This document shows, in pieces, positions 55,280 through 64,000 of a stretch of DNA of 64,000 bases. Position 1 is the stretch's first letter. Each line of letters starts with the position of its first letter. The notes below the pieces were generated by a model. It was given only the letters and a program-made list of their open reading frames with translations, was not told where the DNA came from and made no database searches. The stretch is from Avena insularis (Eukaryota > Streptophyta > Magnoliopsida > Poales > Poaceae). Where the stretch lies: positions 236,060,292 to 236,124,291 of the forward strand of contig CM042687.1 of NCBI GenBank assembly GCA_023614405.1, read 5' to 3'. Made by a program: the position numbers and the translations under genes.

Positions 55280-56457
55280 CGTGTCTATATGTAGATCTGT
55301 TGCACGAGTAGAACACAATGGTCATTGTGGGCGGTGGTGCTTTTATTATCAATTTCTTCTTGTGTACTTTGCATCTTGCGGTATGATGGGATGAAGCGGC
55401 CCAGGCTAACCTTACATGACATCGTTCATGAGACTTGCTCCACGGTCAACATGCAACTTGTATTGCATAAGTGGCTTTGCGGGTGTCTGTCTCTCCCATT
55501 ATAGTATAGATCCAATTTACAACGGGCACTTGATAGTTTAAACCTCAACGTTGTGGTTCTTGTTCGTAAGTTAGATCGACACTTATTGAAAGCCCCAAAC
55601 CACGTAAAATATGCAAAGAAAATTAGAGGCGTCTAACTTTGTTTTGCAGGGGTGTGCCGTGATGTGATATGGCCATGATTGTGATTATATTTGATGTATG
55701 AAATGTTCCTTATTGTAAGTTGGCAACTGGCAGGAGCCATATGGTTGTCTTTAATTTCTGTTAAGACCCGCGTGTCTATTCAAACTAGTTGTAATAGTTG
55801 AAGCTGGTGGACGACAACCATGGAGCGGCGTCATTGACCTTGATGCAACGCCGGTGATGATGGAGATCATGTTCGTGCTTGAAGATGGAGATCGGAAGCA
55901 CAAAGAAGAAAGGCCATATCATATCACATATTATGAATTGCATGTGATGTTAATCCTTTATGCATCTTGTATTGCTTAGTTAACAACGGTAGCATTATAA
56001 GATGATCCCTCATGCACATTAATTTCAAGTTTTAAAGTGTTCATCCTTAGTAAGCACCGTTGCTAAAGCTTGTTGTTTTGAAGCACCACATGATGATCGG
56101 GTGTGTTAGATTCTGCAAGTGTATACAACGTGAGCAAGCTAGATTTGCTCATGCGGAAGCTAAGGTTTGATCTTGACGAGCCTAGCATGTACAGACATGG
56201 TCTCGGAACACGGATCACCGAAAGGTAAATCATGAATCATATAGTAGATATGATGAACATGTCGATTGTTCGCCATTGAAGCTACATGAACTCTCGTGAT
56301 GATCGGTTTTGATGTGGTGGATTTGGTTTGTGTGATCACTAAAACAATGTGAGGGATATTGTTTTGAGTGGGAGTTCACCTACATTAATTTAACTATTAA
56401 TTAGAACTCAATTTGTCATAAACTTAGTCTAAACTATTGCAAATATGTTGTAGATTA
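55280..56457 (+). other. Untranslated leader of the copia element
   Basis: About 1.2 kb without a credible ORF. Long leaders between primer site and gag are normal for BARE/Angela-type elements, where dimerisation and packaging signals reside. I see no specific motif. Confidence 0.6.
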
Positions 56458-57404
56458 ATGGCGCCCCTACCATCAATTTTAATGCGTTCCTAGAGAAAGA
56501 AAAGTTGAAAAACAATGGAAGCAACTTCACGGATTGGTTCCGCAATTTGAGGATTGTCCTCAATGCTAGTAATTTGACCTATGTGCTGGATGCACCGCTG
56601 GGTGACCCACTTGTAGCTAATGCTACCGATGAAGTAAAGAACATTTACCTTGCTCGAAAGAATCAGTACTCCACAGTTTAGTGTGCTATCTTGTATGGTT
56701 TGGAATCGGAGCTTCAAAAAAGGTTTGAGAACCATGACCCACATAATATTGTCCGTGAACTCAAATTGATATTTGAGGCTCACGCGGCAGTTGAGAGTCA
56801 TGAGGCTTCTGAAAAGTTCTTTAACTGCAAGATGGAAGAGGGCAGCTCCGTCAGTGAGCATGTGCTTAAGATGTCTGGGCACGCAAACAAAATCCAAAGC
56901 CTGGGTATAGTGATTCCTAATGCTTTGGGGATTTACCGTTTCCTCCAATCACTACCACCAAGTTACAAGAACTTTGTGATGAACTACAATATGCAAAGCA
57001 TGAACAAGCAGTTGCCAGAACTCTTCTCCATGTTGAAATCTGCAGAAGTGGAGATCAAGAAAGAGCACCAAGTGTTGATGGTCAATAAGACCACCAAATT
57101 CAAGAAAGGCAAGTCTAAGCAAAAGGGAAACTTCAAGAAGGGTGGTAAGAAAGTTGCCGCACCGACAAAGAAGACCAAGGCTGGACCTAAGACTGATACT
57201 GAGTGCTTTTACTGCAAGGGAGAGGGTCAGTGGAAGCGGAATTTCCCAAAGTACTTGGCGGATTTGAAAAACGGCAACATCAAGAAGAAAGGTATATCCG
57301 ATATACATGTTATTGATGTGTATATCACTAGTACTCATAGTAGTGCCTGGGTATTTGATACTAGTTCGGTTGCTCATATTTGTAACTCGAAACAGGTACT
57401 GTAG
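56458..57404 (+). pseudogene. copia gag
   Basis: The expected start region at 56458 has an ATG one frame off; the real frame reads NFNAFLEKEKLKNNGSNFTD and FRNLRIVLNASNLTYVLDAP. A TAG at 56679-56681 interrupts it, then YGLESELQKRFENHDPHNIV, MEEGSSVSEHVLKMSGHANK and LQSLPPSYKNFVMNYNMQSM follow. The Lys-rich tail leads to the knuckle CFYCKGEGQWKRNF (57204-57245), in which the His and last Cys positions are Gln and Phe. A TAG at 57402-57404 separates gag/protease from the rest. Role in the family: capsid and RNA packaging. Non-functional here. Confidence 0.9.
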
Positions 57405-59084
57405 AATAAACGGAAGCTAGCGAAGAACAAGGTGACGATGCGCGTTGGAAATGGATCAAAGGTTGATGTGATCGCGGTCGGCACGCTACCTCTTCATCTA
57501 CCATCGGGATTAGTTTTATACTTAAATAATTTTTATTTGGTGCCTGCGTTGAGCATGAACATTATATCGGGATCTTGTTTATTGCGAGACGGTTACTTGT
57601 TTAAGTCTGAGAATAATGGTTGTTCGATTTATATGAGTAATATGTTTTATGCACATGCACCTTTGATAGATGGTCTATTCTTATTGAATCTTGATAGTGG
57701 AAATACACATATTAATAACATTGAAGCTAAACGTTTCAAATTGAGCGATAACTCGACCTATATGTGGCACTGTCGTCTTGGTCACATTGGAGTGAAGGGT
57801 ATGAAGAAACTCCATTCCGATGGACTTCTTGAATCACTTGATTTCGAATCACTTGAAAGATGCGAAGCATGTCTGATGGGTAAAATGACTAAGACTCCAT
57901 TTTCTGGAATGATGGAGCGAGCTACGGACTTATTGGAAATCATACATACCGATGTGTGTGGTCCAATGAGTGTAGCATCGCTCGGTGGTTATCGTTATGT
58001 TCTTACCTTCACGGATGACTTGAGTAGATATGGGTATATCTATTTCATGAAACATAAGTCCGAAACTTTCGAGAAGTTTAAGGAATTTCAAAGTGAGGTG
58101 GAGAATCAACGTAACAAGAAGATTAAATTTCTACGTTCTGATCATGGAGGTGAATATCTAAGTTACGAGTTTGGCGAGCATTTGAAGAAATGCGGAATAC
58201 TTTCACAATTGACACCGCCGGGAACACCACAGCGTAATGGTGTGTCCAAACATCGTAATCGAACTCTCTTAGATATGGTTCGTTCTATGATGTCACTTAC
58301 AGATTTACCGCTATCATTTTGGGGTTATGCATTAGAAACAACCGCATTCACTTTAAATAGGGCACCATCTAAATCCGTTGAAACGACACCGTATGAATTA
58401 TGGTTTGGGAAGAAACCTAAATTGTCGTTCCTTAAAGTTTGGGGTTGCGAAGCCTATGTAAAGAAGTTACAGCCGGACAAGCCTGAACCCAAAGCGGAAA
58501 AATGCGTCTTCATAGGATACCCGAAGGAAACTATTGGGTATACCTTCTATCATAGATCCGAAGGCAAAATCTTCGTTGCCAAGAATGGATCCTTTCTAGA
58601 GAAAGAATTTCTCACGAAAGAAGTGACTGGAAGGAAAGTAGAACTCTATGAGGTTGTTGAACCTTCTCTCGAACTTGCGAGTAGCGTAGCACCGGAAGAA
58701 GTTCCTGTGGCGCCTACACCAATAAGAGAGGAAGATAATGATGATGATCATGAAACTTCGGTTGAAGTTGCTACAGAGCCTCGCAGGTCAACAAGAACTC
58801 GTACCACTCCTGATTGGTATGATCCCATTATGAGTGTCATGTTGGTGGACAACACCGATGACCCTGCGACATATGAGGAAGCGATGATGAGCCCAGATTC
58901 CAATAAATGGCAAGAAGCCATGAAATCCGAGATTGGATCCATGTACGAAAACCAAGTATGGACTTTGGTGGACTTACCGGATGGCCGAAAGGCTGTCGAG
59001 AACAAATGGATTTTCAAGAAGAAAACAGATGCTGATGGTAATGTTACTGTCTATAAAGCTCGACTTGTCGCAAAAGGGTTTTGA
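57330..59084 (+). pseudogene. copia protease and integrase, start of reverse transcriptase
   Basis: The protease motif reads WVFDTSSVAHICN (DTSS at 57357-57368; family DTGS). After the TAG at 57402 the frame continues without a stop to 59084. Integrase shows the pre-integrase finger (MWHCRLGHIGVKGMKKLHSD, CEACLMGKMTKTPFSG), IHTDVCGPMS with the first catalytic Asp, and FLRSDHGGEYLS with the second. At the catalytic Glu position the sequence is NGVSKHRNRTLLDM, Lys at 58248-58250. WGYALETTAFTLNRAPSK and FIGYPKETIGYTFY are standard copia integrase. The RT fingers begin (VWTLVDLPDGRKAVENKWIF, YKARLVAKGF) and hit TGA at 59082-59084. Confidence 0.92.
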
Positions 59085-59651
59085 CAAATTCAAGGAGTTG
59101 ACTACGATAAGACTTTCTCACCAGTAGCGAAGCTAAAGTCTGTGAGGATTATGTTAGCAATCGCTGCATATTATGATTATGAGATATGGCAGATGGATGT
59201 CAAAACAGCGTTCCTCAATGGAGACATTGATGAAGAGTTGTATATGATGCAACCCAAAGGTTTTGTCGATCCTAAAGATGCTAACAAGGTGTGCAAACTT
59301 CAACGGTCCATATATGGATTGAAGCAAGCATCCCGAAGTTGGAATCAATGTTTTGATAAGGTAATCAAAAGTTTTGGTTTTATACAAACTTATGGAGAAG
59401 CTTGTATTTATAAGAAAGTGAGTGGGAATGATGTAGACCTTCTTAATAGTGTCAAAGAGTATTTGAATAATAGTTTCTCAATGAAAGATCTTGGCGAAGC
59501 AGCTTACATATTAGGCATAAAGATTTATAGAGATAGATCGAGACGCCTAATATCATTGTCACAAAGTACATATTTGGACAAAGTTCTAAAGAGATTTGGA
59601 ATGGAAGATAGCAAGAAAGGTTTCTTGCCCATGTTGCCAATACGACCTTGA
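59085..59651 (+). pseudogene. copia reverse transcriptase, active site deleted
   Basis: The frame continues after the TGA: QIQGVDYDKTFSPVAKLKSV, QMDVKTAFLNGDIDEELYMM, QPKGFVDPKDANKVCKLQRS, IYGLKQASRSWNQCFDKVIK. After YKKVSGND (about 59410-59432) the text jumps directly to VDLLNSVKEYLNN. The roughly 17-residue segment that normally carries the YVDD catalytic motif is missing without a frame change. SMKDLGEAAYILGIKIYRDR and a TGA at 59649-59651 follow. This copy cannot encode an active polymerase. Confidence 0.92.
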
Positions 59652-60381
59652 GTAAAACTCAAAGTCCAGCAACGGCAGAAGATAGAGAAAGGATGAGTAA
59701 GACTCCCTATGCCTCATCCATAGGATCTCTAATGTATGCCATGCTATGTACTAGACCCGACATTGCATATGCTGTTAGTTTGACTAGCAGATATCAAAGT
59801 GATCCAGGAGTGGATCATTGGACAGCGGTCAAAAACATCCTTAAGTACTTAAGAAGAACTAACGATATGGTTCTTTCTTATGGAGGTGATGAACAACTCG
59901 TTGTTAATGGTTACACCGATGCTAGTTGGAACACCGATCCGGATGATTCTAAATCTCAATCTGGATATGTATTTACTTTGAATGGTGCAGCAGTTAGCTG
60001 GAGGAGTGCAAGCAAAGCGTTGTGGCGAGATCTTCAACTGAATCGGAATACATAGCTGCTTCGGAGTCTTCACAAGAAGCGATATGGATGAAGGAGTTCA
60101 TTACAGATCTCGGTGTGGTTCCAAGTGCGCTGGACCCAATGTCTATCTACTGCGATAACATGGGCACCATAGCCAATGCGGAAGAACCAAGGTCACACAA
60201 GAAGTTGAAGCACATCAAGCTAGGTTTTCACGCTATTCCAGAACATGTCCAATATGGTGACTTAAAGATTTGCAAAGTACACACAGATCTGAATGTGGCG
60301 GATCCGTTGACTAAACCTCTCCCAAGGGCAAAACATGACCAACACCAAACTGCCATGTGTGTTCGGTATATTAACATGTAA
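59648..60381 (+). pseudogene. copia RT C-terminus and RNase H
   Basis: 59648-60055 continues in another frame (MSKTPYASSIGSLMYAMLCT, RPDIAYAVSLTSRYQSDPG) and enters RNase H (VNGYTDASWNTDPDDSKSQS, GYVFTLNGAAVSW). A second shift near 60020 moves to 60022-60381 (STESEYIAASESSQEAIWMK, IYCDNMGTIANAEEPRSHKK, HTDLNVADPLTKPL), the normal end of copia pol. Acidic RNase H residues (Asp in YTDAS, Glu in TESEY, Asp in YCDN) are present. Confidence 0.92.
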
Positions 60382-60404
60382 TCTAGATTAGTTGACTCTA
60401 GTGC

Positions 60405-60415
60405 AAGTGGGAGAC
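60405..60415 (+). other. Polypurine tract of the copia element
   Basis: AAGTGGGAGAC directly before TGTTGGAGAT. Standard copia plus-strand primer site. Confidence 0.88.
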
Positions 60416-62341
60416 TGTTGGAGATATGCCCTAGAGGCAATAATAAATGTAGTTATTATTATATCTTTGTTTTTATGATAAATGTTTACATTCATGCTAT
60501 AACAGTATTAACAAGGAAACATTGATACTTGTGTGATTTGCAAACTAAATTAGAGTCCCTAGTAAAGCCTCTTCATAATACTAGCTTGTTGGTTAATCGA
60601 TGATTGTGGTTTCCCTATCATGAACATTGAGATGTTATTAACAACAAGATCATATCATTAGGAGAATGGTATGATGGACATAGTCCTATAGATAAGCGTA
60701 GCATAAAGATCAAGTCATTTTAATAGTTCAATTGCTATAAGCTTTCTGATACATAGTAACCTAATTTCTTCGACCATGAGATCATGCTTATCACCATCAC
60801 CAAAAGGATACTTTGATGACATCAAACACCACACCGTAACTGGGTGGCTATAAAGGTGGCATTGAGTGTTCAAAAAGTATGGGTTGAGACACATGGATCA
60901 AGAGTGGGATTTGTCCATCCATATGACGGATAGATATACTCTGGGCCCTCTCGGCGGAATGTCATCCAATTAGCTTGCAAGCATGTGACAGGATCATAGG
61001 GGATCACATACCACGGGAACAATAAAAGAGTACTTATCAGTAACGAGGTTGAACTAGGTATGCAGAGATACCGACCAACAAAACCTCGGATAAGTAAACT
61101 ATTGTGAGACAAAGGGAACTTGGTATCGTATGTAAGTGGTTCATTCGATCACAAAGTAATTGTAGAAATATGTGGGAGCCATATGAATTTCCAGATTCCT
61201 CTATTGGTTATTGTTTGGATAAGTGTCTCGATCATGTCCGCATAATTCATGAACCGTAGGGAGACACACTTAAGGATTCGATATTGTTGAGTAGTTATGG
61301 AATGATGAGTAAGAGACCAAATGTTGTTCGGAGTTTCGGATGGGATCCATGATATCATGAGGAGAGCCAGAATGGTCCGGAGAATAAGATTCATATAAGG
61401 AAAGTCCTGTTTTGGAGTTTGGGAATGATTCCGGTGTTTTCATCGGGAATGTTCTAGAAGGTTCTGGATGGTCCGGCACTCCGGAGGAGAAGGGTACATG
61501 AATGTGTCATGACAATGTGGAATGGTTGCATCATGTACTAGGTATCATGGCCGAGCAAAATAAAGGGAAAAATCAAATCCTAGTTTGAAAAGTCAAACGC
61601 CAATTTGAAAAGTCAAACGGCAAGTTTGCTTGGTGGAGGGAGAGTAGGAAACCTACTTGGGGAGGAAGTCCTCCTCCCTCCACCGCCGAGGCGAGGCAGC
61701 GTGGGGGAGGACTCCCTCCCCCTTGGCCGCGCCCTCCCACCTATAAAAGGAGGGGCAAGGGTGCCCCTCTAAACCTACACCTCTCTCCACCAAAACCCTA
61801 ACCCTAGCCGCCGACCACCAAGTCGCCGCCGCCGCCATAGGGTTTGACCTAGCCGCCGAGTTGGGGCTCTCCTCAAGCCCTAGCCGCCGGCCTAGCCCTC
61901 TCTCCTTGGTGCCTCTAAACCCTTGATCGCCAAGGCCTCTCTCATAGTCCACCATACTCGCTCCGGCTTAAGGCGAATCCCTGCGAGATCTCCCCTCTAC
62001 TTTCGGTACCATGCCGTCGTGCTGCTAGAATCGCGAGGAGAGTGCTACAACCTCCGCTGCCTGCTGGAACAAGGGATAGGAAGGTCTCCATCAAGTACCG
62101 AACATGTGACCGACTGCGGAAGCGCTACCGAAACGCAGCGCCGGAAGGATCGTCTACACGATCTTGAGATCGGCAAGAGTACGACTACATCACCCACGAG
62201 AATCTACTCTCGTTAAACACTTTGGAATCTTTGAGGGTGAGTTCCTCTATCGACTCGTTGCTACAATCTAGTATATAGATCTTTGCTTGTTTGTTTGCAT
62301 GCAGTAGAAATTTTTTGTTTTCCATGCTACGAATCCCAACA
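60416..62341 (+). repeat. 3' LTR of the copia element (1,926 bp)
   Basis: TGTTGGAGATATGCCCTAG...ATCCCAACA, TATAAAA at 61742-61748. Same structure as 53334-55266. Confidence 0.93.
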
Positions 62342-62346
62342 GCATG
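62342..62346 (+). repeat. Target-site duplication of the copia element, right copy (GCATG)
   Basis: Matches 53329-53333. Element D resumes with TCGCCTCAAAAATT. Confidence 0.92.
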
Positions 62347-62416
62347 TCGCCTCAAAAATTATTCTTTTTATCACTTACCTACTCGAGGACGCGCAGGAAT
62401 TAAGCTTGGGGATGCT
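62347..62416 (+). other. Last 70 bp of element D internal region with polypurine tract
   Basis: Collinear with element C 31297-31368 and ends GAATTAAGCTTGGGGATGCT directly before the 3' LTR. Confidence 0.8.
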
Positions 62417-63495
62417 TGATAAATCATAAATGTATCTATTAGTTTTGATGCTCCATGCTTGTTTTGTATCAACTTTCCTATGTTTTGTCTAAACTTTGAG
62501 GTATTTTTATACATTTTCCAGAACTAACCTATTGACAAGATGCCGTAGTCCTAGATGCCTATTTTCTGCTATTTTCCAGAACTAACCTATTGACAAGATG
62601 CCGCAGTCCTAGATGCCTATTTTTTGTTTTAGGAAATATTCTCGGAATTGGACGAGACAAAAGCCGAAATTCCTATTTTTCTAGATGCAACATGAAGTCC
62701 AAAGCAGAGACGGAGGAGGGCAACGAGGTGGCACCACCATAGGGTGGCGTGGGCCCAACCTAGGCCATGCTAGCCCATGGTTGGGCCCCACGAGGCTCCA
62801 CCGACCTTACCCTTTCTCCTATATATACGTCTCCCCAAGACATAAACCCTTACACGGGTAGAAATCCATGAAAAGGTCCGCAGTGCTGCCGCCACCGAAG
62901 AGGAGATTTGGGGGACAGAAGTCTCTGTTCCGGCACCCTGCCGGGACAAGGAATTGGCCCCGGAGCCATCTCCATCAACTCCACCGCCATCTCCATCACC
63001 GTTTATAACTCCCATGATGAGGAGGGTGTAGTTCTCCCACGAGGCTAAGGGCTCTACTAGTAGCTATGTGTTCATCTCTCTCTCTCTCTATGCGTGATCT
63101 TACTGTGATCATGAGCTTTGTAATCTAGTTGAATAAGTAGATCTACTCTGCTACTCAAGTACTTTAATTATTGTAATCTCTTCTTATCCCCACGTGTGTG
63201 AAGTTGATAGTGTGCACACCGTGTGGCACTTAGGCTAAAGATTACATAAATACTTATCATGAGTTATATTTTGAGTTGGATGTCTCTATGAAATTTTGGT
63301 GTTTGTTGGAACCATCTAGCGCTCAAGGTGACAGTGTGGGGTTACCTAGATGGGGAATGCAAACTTTAGGGAGTGCTTTTGTAGCCCTACCATGGATTAG
63401 ATTTGTCCAACCGAAGAGTAGTTCAGAGTAGCATAATGAAGGGAATATATTTATATGAGAGTGTCCACTATTGAAAGTATGATCCCTAGGCCTTG
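62417..63495 (+). repeat. 3' LTR of element D, truncated by another insertion
   Basis: Begins TGATAAATCATAAATGTATC and is collinear with 46434-47395, with hairpin CCGGCA-CCC-TGCCGG at 62930-62944 and a TATATATA box at about 62821-62828. It contains a 58-bp tandem duplication (62514-62571 and 62572-62629). Homology ends at CCTAGGCCTTG (63495). Confidence 0.85.
62514..62629 (+). repeat. 58-bp tandem duplication in the LTR
   Basis: Two adjacent copies of TTTTCCAGAACTAACCTATT... with one substitution (GCCGTAG versus GCCGCAG). The other LTRs of C and D have one copy. Confidence 0.85.
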
Positions 63496-64000
63496 TGTCA
63501 CATCCCAAAATTTTCCAAATTTTGAAATATGAAAAATAAACAAACAAAAGAAACAATTGTTGAAATTTAGGGTGAAAAGAAACTTTTTGTTTCTAAATGG
63601 AAACATCAAAACCCTTCTGAACTATATGAAAGAAAAGGGTATCCAACAAAATTTCAATCAAGTGAAATGCATTCATCAATGAATGTATCTTGAAATTTAA
63701 ACACTTGGAAAAGTTAAACCAAAACTCCAAATCTTAGTGAAAGAAAACACTTCCAAAGATCAAATGCATTTTATGCATGGAAATAATCTTGAATTTAAAC
63801 ACTTGGGAAAATAAACCAAACCCCTAAAACCCTAATGGAAGAAAATCATTTCCAAGATCTCTCTAAGACTATGGATTTTATCCATATAAAAATTCAGCAA
63901 CAAACATTTATAAATGATCAAAATGATAAAAAATATTATAAAATCATGGAAATTGGTTTCATTTAATTTAGAGCCATGGATAAATACTTATGAATTTAAT
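63496..64000 (+). repeat. Start of a further LTR (gypsy type), continuing beyond the window
   Basis: TGTCACATCCCAAAATTTTC begins exactly where D's LTR homology ends. TGTAACATCC/TGTCACATCCC starts are typical of chromovirus LTRs such as element A. The rest is AT-rich with repeated phrases (AAACACTTGG-AAA, CCAAAC-CC) and no ORF. The preceding CCTTG would be its target duplication. Confidence 0.55.

Larger units (their letters stand above)
53334..62341 (+). mobile_element. Ty1/copia element, Angela/BARE-like (9,008 bp), inserted in element D
   Basis: LTRs 53334-55266 and 60416-62341, initiator-Met primer site, leader, gag-protease-integrase-RT-RNase H in copia order, polypurine tract and GCATG duplications. 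The LTR start TGTTGGAGATATGC-CTAGAGGC is characteristic of the Angela/BARE-1/WIS-2 group of Triticeae; the exact family is not certain. The coding region has several stops, frameshifts and lost catalytic residues. Confidence 0.93.
46434..63495 (+). mobile_element. Element D: Athila-like non-autonomous LTR element, interrupted by copia and truncated
   Basis: 5' LTR 46434-47752, PBS-like repeats, a decayed gag-type ORF, a conserved late ORF (49823-50539), hairpins, a 3' non-coding region split by the copia element at 53333/62342, and a 3' LTR from 62417 that is cut at 63495. The left flank CGCCA (46429-46433) is the presumed target duplication; its partner lies beyond the window. No RT or integrase is present between the gag relic and the late ORF. 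Confidence 0.85.

Overview
The window looks like intergenic DNA of a large-genome grass, most likely Triticeae (wheat, Aegilops, barley or rye group). I see no ordinary host gene, rRNA or tRNA gene and no CRISPR array. Almost every base can be assigned to nested retrotransposons or to a degenerate tandem-repeat block. The species and the exact family names are inferences from LTR termini and protein motifs.

Layout. (1) 1-2547: 3' part of a Tat-lineage-like Ty3/gypsy element on +, carrying an antisense extra ORF (on -) with its own TATA box and a short intron, then a polypurine tract and the start of the 3' LTR. (2) 2548-15210: a nearly complete Ty3/gypsy chromovirus on - ('element A') with 3.2-kb LTRs, a decayed gag-pol ending in a chromodomain, and two extra ORFs between the 5' LTR and gag. 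(3) 15211-25373: a 5'-truncated Athila-like element on + ('host H'). A second Athila-like element on - ('B', 16688-21622) sits inside its ORF with an intact 5-bp target duplication. (4) 25374-26919, 32788-37345 and about 43350-46433: one block of complex tandem repeats of about 4 kb, made of subrepeats of about 500-700 bp. It is split by a non-autonomous Athila-like element ('C', 26920-32782, complete with TSD) and by a LINE on - (about 37346-43350). (5) 46434-63495: another Athila-like non-autonomous element ('D'), itself interrupted near its 3' LTR by a 9-kb Ty1/copia element of the Angela/BARE type (53334-62341, TSD GCATG). D's 3' LTR is cut at 63495 by a further LTR that runs out of the window.

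How the parts work together. Only the chromovirus, the copia element and the LINE carry recognisable polymerase genes, and all three are broken by stops, frameshifts and lost catalytic residues. H, B, C and D show no pol. They share LTR starts (TGATACGT-like), a TTCGCCTATAAG-like promoter, a Gly/Asp-tRNA-type primer site family (TGGCRCCGTTGCC), a long conserved 3' non-coding region and small hairpins. This is the expected picture for non-autonomous elements mobilised in trans by an Athila-type partner that is not present here.

The most interesting signals are: an LTR hairpin with a compensatory base-pair change between elements; a second conserved hairpin pair next to AATAAA in the 3' non-coding region; iterated primer-binding-site-like motifs; extra ORFs in three different gypsy lineages, two of them with splice signals placed exactly at their ATGs; and the uncharacterised ~4-kb higher-order tandem repeat.
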